64,000 nt of DNA from a virus, in IMG/VR virus record IMGVR_UViG_3300042905_003268, positions 39,780-103,779 of that record; one strand, 5' to 3'. The position numbers were made by a program, and so were the translations under genes. The notes under the pieces are model-generated. The model saw only the letters and a list, made by a program, of their open reading frames with translations. It had not been told where the DNA came from and ran no database searches. Of the stretch, positions 54,038 through 59,766 are shown piece after piece; the first letter of the stretch is position 1, and each line of letters begins with the position of its first letter.

Positions 54038-54066
54038 AGTATAGCATTGTATACTTAATGAGTCCA
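54038..54066 (-). promoter_or_regulatory. Promoter of the glycosyltransferase gene (leaderless)
   Basis: On the minus strand TGGACT is followed by 17 bases and TATACT, then six bases and ATG 54031. TGGACT matches four of six bases of the TTGACA -35, and the spacing is ideal. Confidence 0.6.
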
Positions 54067-54145
54067 TGTGGCGGGAATCACATAATAATATTCGCCATAT
54101 GCTAAGATCATATGTACAATTGCAATATATAAAGAAAGAAGCAAT

Positions 54146-54376
54146 ATGATTGATATAAGAATATTGAGTAAATATTATCAATATAGTTTAAAAGATAAAG
54201 TACTACCCATCAGGTGTAGTATAGATCCAGAACATCCTATTTTAATTCCTAATTTACAGATTGATGATGAGTGGAACGACATAGTTTATTTATATTGTAT
54301 TGATTGTAATTTTAAGTTATATCCTGGTACACAGTTGATTCAGAATATGGAAAAAGTGCTAGAAGAAAATGAATAA
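54146..54376 (+). CDS. Small putative zinc-binding protein (76 aa)
   Basis: First gene of the plus-strand operon that ends at 56191. It encodes a 76-residue protein with PIRCSIDPEHPILIP and YLYCIDCNFKLYPG, so the pattern C...H...CxxC could bind zinc. A TATATAAAG stretch and AAGAAAGAAG precede the ATG. Its 3' end overlaps the next gene by eight bases. No family known. Confidence 0.6.
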   Translation: MIDIRILSKYYQYSLKDKVLPIRCSIDPEHPILIPNLQIDDEWNDIVYLYCIDCNFKLYPGTQLIQNMEKVLEENE

Positions 54377-54704
54377 CTTATCATTTCAGGAAAATAACTT
54401 CTCATTTCAGCAATTAGAAATACTTAGCAGCGTATTTGTTAGCAACAGTCATAGAGATAACTTTCTTCTTAATGTCGGAAAGGCTAACGCTACATCAGAA
54501 ATAGAATGTTTCAATAATTATTTTAATATTGATAAGTGTTTAAATTTTAAATCATGGACAGAGGATGATTTAGACAAATTTGATTCAGTAATTTCTAATT
54601 TAGTAATTAAAAGATGGGTGTGGCCTGTAACTTTAAGGGCTTTAAATGCTAGTATGGCTTTAAATGAAGAAAGAGTAGGAGTAACAGGATCTCATCTCCT
54701 GTAA
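54369..54704 (+). CDS. Hypothetical protein in thyX operon (111 aa)
   Basis: An ORF of 111 residues (MNNLSFQENNFSFQQLEILSSVFVSNS...) with a helical C-terminal half (DLDKFDSVISNLVIKRWVWPVTLRALNASMALNEERVGVTGSHL). The stop is at 54702-54704, so it shares one base with the ATG of thyX (TAATG). No domain is recognised. Coupling implies joint regulation with thyX; perhaps a nucleotide-metabolism helper. Confidence 0.6.
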   Translation: MNNLSFQENNFSFQQLEILSSVFVSNSHRDNFLLNVGKANATSEIECFNNYFNIDKCLNFKSWTEDDLDKFDSVISNLVIKRWVWPVTLRALNASMALNEERVGVTGSHLL

Positions 54705-55414
54705 TGATTAAAATGAAAAAAATTGATGTTCTTAATGTTGGCTATGTTGGATTAGTTTCAACTATGGGAAATGATTTAGAAGTTGCTAATGCTGCTAGAG
54801 TTTCCTTTGATAAAAGAAGTGAATTAGATATGACTGGTCTTTTGAAAAGTAAAGATAAGAAACTAATTGACTTTCTTTGGAAAGAAGAACATACATCTCC
54901 CTTTAGGCATTGCGTTCTTTCTTTTGAAATTTACGCGCCACTTATGGTAGCACGCCAACATTGGAAGTATGCCGTTGCCTCCACATTCGTAGACGATCAG
55001 AACGGATGGAATGAGTCGTCACGCAGATACATCACAGAGGAACCCGCCTTCTATATCCCAACAGCGGAAGACTGGAGAAGTGCCCCTGAGAACTCTAAGC
55101 AGGGATCAGGAGAGCCAATTAATTACGGTCTAGGGATAGAACTCACGATGAGATTATTTAACACAATTGAGGCCGCAGAAAAGGAATACCAGAACGCCCT
55201 GGATATGGGTGTATGTGCAGAACAGGCTAGATTGTTCCTTCCTGCATATGGCATGTATGTGCGATACAGGTGGACAACATCACTTCATGGAGTTATGCAC
55301 TTCCTTCAGCAGAGATTAGCCCACGACGCACAGAAAGAAATAACAGATTATGCTCTTGCAATGAAGTCGCTCGCAGGAGAAGCATTTCCTTATTCATTGA
55401 GTCTTGTCACATGA
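54704..55414 (+). CDS. thyX: Flavin-dependent thymidylate synthase
   Basis: A 236-residue ThyX: ARVSFDK (about 31-37), TSPFRH (64-69), ARQHWKY (83-89), WNESSRRY (102-109) and FYIP..WR (about 115-121). The residues RQHW...NESSRRY bind FAD and dUMP; the actinophage-type motif differs from the textbook RHRxxSxNExSxRY by an insert. It converts dUMP to dTMP with methylene-tetrahydrofolate. The first 80 codons are AT-rich and the remainder uses more GC, a possible sign of recombination within the gene. A second in-frame ATG at 54713 is a minor alternative. Confidence 0.92.
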   Translation: MIKMKKIDVLNVGYVGLVSTMGNDLEVANAARVSFDKRSELDMTGLLKSKDKKLIDFLWKEEHTSPFRHCVLSFEIYAPLMVARQHWKYAVASTFVDDQNGWNESSRRYITEEPAFYIPTAEDWRSAPENSKQGSGEPINYGLGIELTMRLFNTIEAAEKEYQNALDMGVCAEQARLFLPAYGMYVRYRWTTSLHGVMHFLQQRLAHDAQKEITDYALAMKSLAGEAFPYSLSLVT

Positions 55415-55578
55415 GAGCCTGGATTGAAAATGATGACGATATTACGCCATATGTCGAAATTGACATATACGAGGGCGGGGAAATGATAGAAGCAATAGGA
55501 TTTCAGATGAGGCCACTACCATGGCGTATAGAGTTTGATACAATAGATATTCTAGATGAGGAGCAAGACGATGACTGA
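55411..55578 (+). CDS. Small acidic protein (55 aa)
   Basis: A 55-residue protein starting MRAWIENDDDITPYVEIDIYEGGEMIEAIGFQMRPLPWRIEFDTIDILDEEQDDD. The ATG overlaps the thyX stop (ATGA), and its end overlaps the next gene's start. It is acidic and strand-rich. No family. The longer ORF from 55270 lies inside thyX and is a shadow. Confidence 0.6.
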   Translation: MRAWIENDDDITPYVEIDIYEGGEMIEAIGFQMRPLPWRIEFDTIDILDEEQDDD

Positions 55579-55762
55579 CGAGCAGTTTGAAATTGTTCAA
55601 GAGTTATTATCAGCAATATATATTCAATTAGCACGCAATTACGATATCTTGTGTATTAGTACAAGTAATCAAGAGAAGATGCTTGAAATGTACAATAGAC
55701 ACAAAGAAGGAAAGGTCTTTGCTCCCGCCCCCGCTTTGATTATGGATGAAGATGAGCAGTAA
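55571..55762 (+). CDS. Small helical protein (63 aa)
   Basis: ATG 55571 has AGGAG seven bases upstream; an earlier in-frame ATG at 55556 would precede that site. The product (MTDEQFEIVQELLSAIYIQLARNYDILCISTSNQEKMLEMYNRHKEG) is helical and ends acidic. It overlaps the previous gene by eight bases and the next gene's start. Function unknown. Confidence 0.6.
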   Translation: MTDEQFEIVQELLSAIYIQLARNYDILCISTSNQEKMLEMYNRHKEGKVFAPAPALIMDEDEQ

Positions 55763-55835
55763 CGATATTCAATTTCTTATTTTGATACTGCTTTGTGCAA
55801 CTTTACTCACTCTTGGTATGACTTGGAAAAAATAA
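55752..55835 (+). CDS. Micro membrane protein (27 aa)
   Basis: The ORF from ATG 55752 encodes a single hydrophobic helix (residues 6-22, FLILILLCATLLTLGM) after MSSND and before TWKK. Its ATG sits inside the previous gene and its TAA gives the ATG of the HNH gene (TAATG). A tiny membrane protein translated with early or metabolic genes could be a superinfection or regulatory factor. Confidence 0.5.
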   Translation: MSSNDIQFLILILLCATLLTLGMTWKK

Positions 55836-56191
55836 TGACAAGAAATGAAAAACGAAATAGAGATCGTAAGATCAAATGGTCTATGTCTGGTCTTATTAAG
55901 AGATCTAGAGGATGTGAAAGTGAATCTTGCCCTCTTCCCCCCGATTTTTCATTTGAATCTGTCGATTTAGATTTTGACCACATAAATCCTAACCAAAAGA
56001 AAGGCAATGTATCAGATCTGATACGATCTGACTATGCATGGGACACTATCTACAAGGAGATAAGTAAATGTCGTGTGATATGTAAAATATGTCATGCGAG
56101 ACATTCCCGTGATACCCGCGCTTCCTATAATGAACATAGGACTCCAATTGATGATGAGCCTACTAGTATTTCTCATTTTCTTGGCATATAG
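55835..56191 (+). CDS. HNH endonuclease
   Basis: This 118-residue protein starts at ATG 55835, coupled to the preceding TAA. Motifs: two cysteines (GCESESCPL), VDLDFDHINPNQKKGNVSD (the D-H-I-N core) and CRVICKICHARHSRDTR (a CxxC zinc knuckle with the final His). This is a compact zinc-stabilised HNH nuclease. It is the last gene before the tandem terminators at 56207-56258 and may be a homing nuclease or a DNA-processing enzyme. Confidence 0.8.
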   Translation: MTRNEKRNRDRKIKWSMSGLIKRSRGCESESCPLPPDFSFESVDLDFDHINPNQKKGNVSDLIRSDYAWDTIYKEISKCRVICKICHARHSRDTRASYNEHRTPIDDEPTSISHFLGI

Positions 56192-56206
56192 GCACGATCT
56201 TGCCTA

Positions 56207-56258
56207 ATACTGCATTATAGTGCAGTATTTTTTAGTTTTTACTGCATTGTAGTGCAGT
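56207..56258 (+). terminator. Tandem terminators after the thyX operon
   Basis: Two near-identical 18-base palindromes (ACTGCA-TTATAG-TGCAGT at 56209-56226 and ACTGCA-TTGTAG-TGCAGT at 56241-56258). The first is followed by six T. They are placed in direct repeat just after the HNH stop and isolate this operon from the early region. Confidence 0.8.
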
Positions 56259-56510
56259 AAAACTTCTCATAAATGGAAGATATCTTATCATTTTTGATAA
56301 CTATACCATTTGCCGTTATAAAACTGTTATATTTTAATTTGATGAAAATGTTAATGGCTTGCTAATTTGGATGATACACTTTCTTGGTAGCGCAAAATCG
56401 GACAAATAGTGCGCCCATACATATTATGTCCGTGTCAAGTTATTTCGTGGAATATTTACCAAATCTTTACAATTGTATGCCCGTTTTGCCTGAATATTTT
56501 TCGTACGTTT

Positions 56511-56526
56511 TCGAACAATTGTTCGG
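56511..56526. promoter_or_regulatory. LexA (SOS) box
   Basis: TCGAAC-AATT-GTTCGG contains the perfect 14-base palindrome CGAAC-N4-GTTCG (56512-56525), the LexA operator of actinobacteria and Gram-positive bacteria (consensus TCGAACN4GTTCGA). It is not inside a gene and lies about 60 bases upstream of the first RecA-NDp-type promoter. Confidence 0.65.
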
Positions 56527-56540
56527 TGATCTAGATCACA
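56525..56540. promoter_or_regulatory. CRP/GlxR-type palindrome abutting the LexA box
   Basis: GGTGA-TCTAGA-TCACA matches the CRP/GlxR consensus TGTGANNTANNTCACA at all but the first base. GTGATC-TAGATCAC (56526-56539) is a perfect 14-base palindrome directly contiguous with the LexA palindrome. No actinobacterial CRP site has been tested here; the match is by sequence only. Confidence 0.5.
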
Positions 56541-56578
56541 CGATTCTTGATAGACATATCGGACAGTAAGCGTTTCCA

Positions 56579-56601
56579 ATGTCAGACCCCCATGTCAGAC
56601 T
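56579..56601 (+). promoter_or_regulatory. RecA-NDp-type promoter P1
   Basis: ATGTCAGAC-N8-CAGACT. The -10 has C instead of T at its first base. A second TGTCAGAC follows at 56593. The downstream ATG at 56608 lies near the expected transcript start, 24 bases and in frame before the RBS-bearing ATG 56632. Confidence 0.5.
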
Positions 56602-56631
56602 AGATACATGAGCAAGAGAGAGGAGGTGACC

Positions 56632-56775
56632 ATGAGAATCACCAAGGCTACCGTCCGTAGCATCGTCAAGAATGCGCGATGCAACGACTGTGGAGAAAAG
56701 CACTACGCTGCAATGGCTATCGTCAATGACGATATCCTGTGCGCTAACTGTCATCAGGCTAAGGCTTTCGCCTGA
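56632..56775 (+). CDS. Small zinc-ribbon protein (47 aa)
   Basis: Start ATG 56632 behind an excellent GAGGAGGTGACC. The product MRITKATVRSIVKNARCNDCGEKHYAAMAIVNDDILCANCHQAKAFA has two CxxC pairs (RCNDCGE, LCANCHQ), a zinc ribbon. An earlier in-frame ATG (56608) is possible as leaderless start. First gene of the early array; likely a nucleic acid or protein binding factor. Confidence 0.65.
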   Translation: MRITKATVRSIVKNARCNDCGEKHYAAMAIVNDDILCANCHQAKAFA

Positions 56776-56798
56776 CTGTCAGACCCTCATGGTAGGGT
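56776..56798 (+). promoter_or_regulatory. RecA-NDp-type promoter P2
   Basis: CTGTCAGAC-N8-TAGGGT fits TTGTCRGTG-N8-TAnnnT. It is followed by an 80-base leader that contains CCTAGG palindromes and a CCCCATGAGGG stretch complementary to the promoter's own CCCTCATGG. Next gene: ATG 56882. Confidence 0.75.
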
Positions 56799-56881
56799 GT
56801 ACCTATAACTGAATATTCCTAGGCAAATAAGCCCCATGAGGGATGAGCCCTAGGCCACACCGTAAGAAAGAAAGGTAAGAA

Positions 56882-57142
56882 ATGATTAGCACTACTCCCA
56901 TCAGGACTCCTAAGAGTCCCGCACCCGCTTGCCGTTGCAGCGAGTGCATCCTTGATCCCTTCAACTCGCATGGGATCTACATGATCGGAGCCTACAAGGT
57001 TCCGTCAGTCCTTTCGCTCCGTGGTGGGCGAGTCACTAAGCCTCAGGTTGCATGGGAGTGCGTTAGCACCATCAGCCAGGGTCGAATGACTGAGGTGTTC
57101 CCCTTCGCTCAGTCTGATGAGGATCGGAGGTGGCTTATCTAA
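56882..57142 (+). CDS. Hypothetical early protein (86 aa)
   Basis: An 86-residue protein behind AAGAAAGAAAGGTAAGA. It contains ACRCSECILDPFNS (CxCxxC), GIYMIGAYKVPSVLSLRGGRVTKPQVAWECVSTISQG. The Cys cluster is compatible with a small zinc site. The stop shares its last base with the next ATG (TAATG). Similar small proteins are common in actinophage early regions. Function unknown. Confidence 0.65.
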   Translation: MISTTPIRTPKSPAPACRCSECILDPFNSHGIYMIGAYKVPSVLSLRGGRVTKPQVAWECVSTISQGRMTEVFPFAQSDEDRRWLI

Positions 57143-57312
57143 TGAACGCATCACCATACCGTGGCATTGCGCCACGACAGAGTACAGCGCAACGTGCGCG
57201 GCGTGCATTGGTTGCTCGCATTGGTCACGATGCTGCAGCACAACAGGATGCAGATCGCATCGACTACTACCGTGCGCTCATCGCGCAGGCCAAGGCCCAA
57301 AAAAGCCTTTAG
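57142..57312 (+). CDS. Small basic helical protein (56 aa)
   Basis: A 56-residue protein (MNASPYRGIAPRQSTAQRARRALVARIGHDAAAQQDADRIDYYRALIAQAKAQ) that is Arg/Ala-rich and helical, probably nucleic acid binding. Its ATG is coupled to the preceding stop, and its 3' end runs into the first of two tandem terminators. Confidence 0.6.
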   Translation: MNASPYRGIAPRQSTAQRARRALVARIGHDAAAQQDADRIDYYRALIAQAKAQKSL

Positions 57313-57363
57313 ATATAAGGGTTTTTCAGACACCTAAAAAAGCCTTATAAAATAAGGGTTTTT
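57299..57363 (+). terminator. Two tandem terminators
   Basis: Two similar ~28-base units (AAAAAAGCCTTTA-GAT-ATAAGGGTTTTT, and AAAAAAGCCTTAT-AAA-ATAAGGGTTTTT) stand in direct repeat. Each forms a hairpin with a T-run of five. They end the 56882-57312 operon. Confidence 0.75.
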
Positions 57364-57366
57364 GGA

Positions 57367-57415
57367 GCGCGGCTAAGATCTTGTCCGCGCCAGCGGACAT
57401 GTCAAGTTACGACAC
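57367..57415. repeat. Intergenic module A (AAGATCTT palindrome + GTCAAGTTACGAC)
   Basis: A 24-base near-palindrome opens with GCGCGG, has AAGATCTT at its centre and ends CCGCGC (57367-57390). Ten bases later GTCAAGTTACGACAC follows (57401-57415). The same pair recurs at 58758, 59952, 61465, 61710 and 63466, always between an operon end and a promoter. A transcription terminator is the simplest reading of the palindrome; the TTACGAC element is unexplained. Confidence 0.75.
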
Positions 57416-57503
57416 ATTAAAAACTCCTTGGAAAATTTCCTGGAAAAATTGTTTTTAAATTTTTTTGAAAATGTCCAATTTGTATGCATTCTGGATTTGA
57501 CCA

Positions 57504-57526
57504 TTGTCAGTCCCCTAGTGTAGAGT
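57504..57526 (+). promoter_or_regulatory. RecA-NDp-type promoter P3 (leaderless)
   Basis: TTGTCAGTC-N8-TAGAGT. The ATG of the next gene (57534) is seven bases after the -10 box, so the transcript should start at or beside the start codon. Confidence 0.8.
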
Positions 57527-57533
57527 CGGAGAC

Positions 57534-57650
57534 ATGAGAAAGACACCATGCACAGGGATTCATAAGTCCACTATCGCTTCCGGCCTCTCCTTCTGGTGCG
57601 CTGGTTGTGGAGAGTGGAACGTCGTCAACGGAAAGGCGGTCAGGGCATGA
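57534..57650 (+). CDS. Small CxxC protein (38 aa)
   Basis: A 38-residue protein (MRKTPCTGIHKSTIASGLSFWCAGCGEWNVVNGKAVRA) with a CAGC pair plus a separate Cys6, so possibly a short zinc knuckle. The mRNA looks leaderless. The stop overlaps the next ATG (GCATGA). Confidence 0.6.
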   Translation: MRKTPCTGIHKSTIASGLSFWCAGCGEWNVVNGKAVRA

Positions 57651-57928
57651 TCGATTCAGTAGATCGTATCGTCACCACTCCAATGCGAGAGTGTCCTCCA
57701 TTTGTAGAGGGCATCCTTGGAGAGAATGACAGGGGCTTGCTCCATACTAGGTGGTTCATCATCGAACCGCTAGAGGATGACTGGTTCCTTGTGACCGACA
57801 CGCAGGGCAATGCCATGCAATCGCGTGGCTCTGCTATGGTAAAGTGGCTCAAGCCTGAAGACAAGAATGACCCTGTAATCCAAGCAGAACTGATCACAGG
57901 ACTGGCTTCTATGGGATTGGAATTCTAG
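57647..57928 (+). CDS. Hypothetical early protein (93 aa)
   Basis: A 93-residue protein starting at ATG 57647 (coupled by a four-base overlap to the preceding stop) rather than at the ORF's 57596. Content: MIDSVDRIVTTPMRECPPFVEGILG..., LLHTRWFIIEPLEDDWFLVTDTQGNAMQSRGSAMVKWLK, strand-rich. No family. The stop (TAG) overlaps the next gene's GTG. Confidence 0.6.
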   Translation: MIDSVDRIVTTPMRECPPFVEGILGENDRGLLHTRWFIIEPLEDDWFLVTDTQGNAMQSRGSAMVKWLKPEDKNDPVIQAELITGLASMGLEF

Positions 57929-58020
57929 TGTTCCGCAAATGCGCTAACTGTGGCAGGCTTCTACTGTCAGACACCCGTGGTAACTTTGGATCATGCACAT
58001 GCGAGAGGGAGGAATCATGA
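57928..58020 (+). CDS. Small zinc-ribbon protein (30 aa)
   Basis: GTG start overlapping the stop TAG of the gene before. Product MFRKCANCGRLLLSDTRGNFGSCTCEREES has CxxC and CxC pairs that would hold one zinc. Promoter P4 lies within it, so residues LLLSDTRGN are encoded by promoter sequence. Short but coupled at both ends (TGA overlaps the next ATG). Confidence 0.5.
   Translation: MFRKCANCGRLLLSDTRGNFGSCTCEREES
57964..57986 (+). promoter_or_regulatory. RecA-NDp-type promoter P4 (inside gene 57928-58020)
   Basis: CTGTCAGAC-N8-TAACTT inside the coding region. ATG 57993 follows by six bases and is in frame with the RBS-bearing ATG 58017 eight codons later, as at P1. Confidence 0.7.
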
Positions 58021-58103
58021 GGACATTCGCACAGCATGTCTTGTCATTCGTCATCATTAGCGGTATCCTTACTGCTATGGCTATCGTAGGAGGAATGGAA
58101 TGA
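58017..58103 (+). CDS. Micro membrane protein (28 aa)
   Basis: MRTFAQHVLSFVIISGILTAMAIVGGME is a single hydrophobic segment (about 8-25). ATG 58017 overlaps the stop of the previous gene and follows GGGAGGAATC. The stop overlaps the next ATG. Likely an inner membrane peptide, role unknown. Confidence 0.5.
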   Translation: MRTFAQHVLSFVIISGILTAMAIVGGME

Positions 58104-58375
58104 TTACCCGCGCAGAAACAGTCGGGAAGCACTATCTAGTCAATGCTCGCGCATCTATCTCGCATCCAATGGCCGATGAGGTTTCTATCGCCATGGGTTC
58201 GGGAGCCTATGCACGCTTCCCGCATTCTGTCGAACTTGCATTCTTCAAGAATGGGGATTGGGTAACTGAGCCTCTGCCAGAGTTGGCAGACTACTACTCG
58301 CATGAGGTCTACCCGTATGTTTCTCTGATCGAATTTGCAATGTTCATGGAGAACTTTGGGACGGGGGGAGAGTGA
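58100..58375 (+). CDS. Hypothetical early protein (91 aa)
   Basis: A 91-residue protein (MITRAETVGKHYLVNARASISHPMADEVSIAMGSGAYARFPHSVELAFFKNGDWVTEPLPELADYYSHEVYPYVSLIEFAMFMENFGTGGE). GSGAYARFPHSVELAFFKNGDWV is a motif I associate with small actinophage proteins; function unknown. ATG overlaps the stop before it. Confidence 0.65.
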   Translation: MITRAETVGKHYLVNARASISHPMADEVSIAMGSGAYARFPHSVELAFFKNGDWVTEPLPELADYYSHEVYPYVSLIEFAMFMENFGTGGE

Positions 58376-58376
58376 C

Positions 58377-58565
58377 ATGTTTCGTCTATCCATCATAGAT
58401 AGCGAAAGTGGTTACACTTTCGAATGGAATGGTTCGCACACCGTAGAGATTCGTTCTGCTAGTGGTAAGGTATTCGATGTGTTTTCGTTTGGCATGACTG
58501 AAAAGGGAACGCGACCTACATTCGTAGAGTTTGCTGCGGCTGCTGAAAGGTGGTTGTCGGAATGA
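58377..58565 (+). CDS. Small early protein (62 aa)
   Basis: A 62-residue protein (MFRLSIIDSESGYTFEWNGSHTVEIRSASGKVFDVFSFGMTEKGTRPTFVEFAAAAERWLSE): beta strands then a helix. ATG 58377 is chosen over the ORF's 58335, which lies inside the previous gene. The stop overlaps the next ATG. Confidence 0.6.
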   Translation: MFRLSIIDSESGYTFEWNGSHTVEIRSASGKVFDVFSFGMTEKGTRPTFVEFAAAAERWLSE

Positions 58566-58756
58566 AAATAGCAGAACGCCGTCCATTCGATATCAATATG
58601 ACAATGCAATGGAATGACATACAGGAATTGCTCACACGATGCAAGCGCATGTGGGCATGTGCTGAGAATCCTGGCGACTTCGAAACTTTGGAAGAACTGG
58701 AGAAGGCTCTACACATTCTTGCGGAGAATATTCGAACTAGACTTGACAAATCTTAG
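58562..58756 (+). CDS. Small helical early protein (64 aa)
   Basis: A 64-residue protein (MKIAERRPFDINMTMQWNDIQELLTRCKRMWACAENPGDFETLEELEKALHILAENIRTRLDKS), two helices, acidic in its second half. ATG overlaps the stop of its neighbour. It ends just before intergenic module B. Confidence 0.6.
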   Translation: MKIAERRPFDINMTMQWNDIQELLTRCKRMWACAENPGDFETLEELEKALHILAENIRTRLDKS

Positions 58757-58757
58757 A

Positions 58758-58832
58758 GCGCGGACAAGATCTTAGCCGCGCCAGGAGCGGTGTCAAGTTA
58801 CGACGATAAGAAATTTTCCCTGGAATTTCTTG
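58758..58832. repeat. Intergenic module B
   Basis: GCGCGG...AAGATCTT...CCGCGC palindrome (58758-58781), GTGTCAAGTTACGACGA (58790-58806) and an A/T-rich hairpin AAGAAATTTTC-...-GGAATTTCTT (58808-58832). Together they form a ~75-base unit that precedes promoter P5. Confidence 0.75.
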
Positions 58833-58835
58833 TCA

Positions 58836-58858
58836 TTGTCGGAGGGGTATGCTAGGAT
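58836..58858 (+). promoter_or_regulatory. RecA-NDp-type promoter P5 (leaderless)
   Basis: TTGTCGGAG-N8-TAGGAT, followed by six bases and ATG 58865. R in TTGTCR is G here. Confidence 0.8.
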
Positions 58859-58864
58859 TTTTCC

Positions 58865-59011
58865 ATGATCAAGAATCGCAAGCGCACCCGTGATGAAATT
58901 CAGCGTACCTTGGAATTGCGTCGGAGTAATATCGCGCAACCCCATCGGAATAAGGCTAAGTATTCTCGTAAGCCTAAGCATCGTGATCGTTTCGTTATCG
59001 AAAATGACTGA
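58865..59011 (+). CDS. Small basic protein (48 aa)
   Basis: MIKNRKRTRDEIQRTLELRRSNIAQPHRNKAKYSRKPKHRDRFVIEND is strongly basic and likely binds nucleic acid. It is preceded by a leaderless RecA-NDp-type promoter and followed by another (P6). A single-gene transcription unit. Confidence 0.6.
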   Translation: MIKNRKRTRDEIQRTLELRRSNIAQPHRNKAKYSRKPKHRDRFVIEND

Positions 59012-59024
59012 TTCCCTCTTCCCA

Positions 59025-59047
59025 ATGTCGGACCCTAGTGCTAGGAT
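59025..59047 (+). promoter_or_regulatory. RecA-NDp-type promoter P6 (leaderless)
   Basis: ATGTCGGAC-N8-TAGGAT, six bases, ATG 59054. Confidence 0.8.
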
Positions 59048-59053
59048 CATTTC

Positions 59054-59611
59054 ATGATTACAGTTACCGCCCCTGAGGGCACAGTCGCATTTGCTACCTA
59101 CGCCGCTCGCTTTGAGAGCCTTATCATGACCGCCACCCTCGCGCAGATGGAGCAAGCAGCCGTCTGGTATCGTGACGCGGAGGAAGTTGCGGAGGAGGTT
59201 GCTCGCAACCTTGACACTACCCTAGAGGTAGGCGCATCCATCGTCGCAGCATTCTCGCCGCGTGAGCGTTGGTCCACTAACGTCGCTAAGGCTATCGCAT
59301 TCTCGCTCGGTCAGACCCCTAAGGGATTGGGCAATAATCTTCGCATGGCGGAGGCTTCTATCCTCATGGGATTCGATGCGCTCAAGGGTGCCAAGACTAA
59401 TGCATTCGCTCGCGCTATTGCAGGCGACGCTAACGCTGTCGTCATCGACGTTTGGATGATGCGAGCCGCTGGCATGGATACCGACTCTCCTAATAAGTCT
59501 CAGTACGCGCTACTTTCGGAGGCTGTCGTGGCTGTCGCGCAGCAATTCGGAATCACCCCGCGCACCGCGCAGGCTCTTATCTGGATTATCGTGCGAGGGG
59601 GTGCAGCATGA
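59054..59611 (+). CDS. DUF7178-like actinophage protein with HhH-like glycosylase features
   Basis: A 185-residue protein with QMEQAAVWYRDAEEVAEEVA (25-50), AAFSPRERWSTNVAKAI (about 65-80), GLGNNLRMAEASILMGFDALKGAKTNAFARAIAGDANAVVIDVWMMRAAGMDTDSPNKSQY (about 91-150) and GITPRTAQALIWIIVRGGAA at the end. It corresponds to a widespread actinophage protein family I know as DUF7178. The order (a G-x-K-T-x-A turn, then VIDVWMMRAAG) recalls the helix-hairpin-helix GPD glycosylase fold, in which an Asp in this position is catalytic. That link is an inference. Leaderless transcript. Confidence 0.7.
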   Translation: MITVTAPEGTVAFATYAARFESLIMTATLAQMEQAAVWYRDAEEVAEEVARNLDTTLEVGASIVAAFSPRERWSTNVAKAIAFSLGQTPKGLGNNLRMAEASILMGFDALKGAKTNAFARAIAGDANAVVIDVWMMRAAGMDTDSPNKSQYALLSEAVVAVAQQFGITPRTAQALIWIIVRGGAA

Positions 59612-59766
59612 CATACTTTGCAATGGATGGAAACTATGGAAGCGCACACGGCCTAGTTGTCATTGACACTAGCGGGTGGACTGATAAAGATTGGGATAGG
59701 GTAGAGAGTGCAACCGATGATGATAGGTTCATCGTCGCGGTCGTTATTGCGGAGGAATACTCATGA
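59608..59766 (+). CDS. Small early protein (52 aa)
   Basis: MTYFAMDGNYGSAHGLVVIDTSGWTDKDWDRVESATDDDRFIVAVVIAEEYS: a common actinophage small ORF, two strands and an acidic helix. Its ATG overlaps the stop of the gene before and its TGA overlaps the next ATG. Confidence 0.6.
   Translation: MTYFAMDGNYGSAHGLVVIDTSGWTDKDWDRVESATDDDRFIVAVVIAEEYS

Larger units (their letters stand above)
56259..56574. other. AT-rich intergenic spacer with palindromes, no gene seen
   Basis: This 316-base stretch separates the AT-rich thyX operon from the GC-richer small-gene array. I see no credible ORF; the longest plus-strand frame lacks a ribosome binding site and overlaps the operators. It holds a TTATCA-TTTT-TGATAA inverted repeat (56285-56300) and, at its right end, a LexA-type box directly followed by a CRP/GlxR-type palindrome (56511-56540). 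It probably serves as the control region of the early array and may contain a replication or binding site. Confidence 0.5.

Noticed and set aside
54034-54181. N-terminal extension of the glycosyltransferase ORF
   Set aside because: It crosses a promoter with TATACT six bases before ATG 54031, and its residues show no domain.
56384-56569. Plus-strand ORF of 61 codons in the spacer
   Set aside because: TTG-type start, no ribosome binding site, AT-rich, overlaps the LexA and CRP-like palindromes and has no known domain.
57511-57560. Attachment site or integrase near the modules
   Set aside because: No integrase, repressor or tRNA-overlapping att core was found in the window, so a lysogeny module cannot be supported.
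58136-58396. Minus-strand ORFs over the early small genes (also 57640-57897, 61876-62313 and 62487-62921)
   Set aside because: All early genes here have coupled plus-strand starts and RBSs, while the minus frames have neither.
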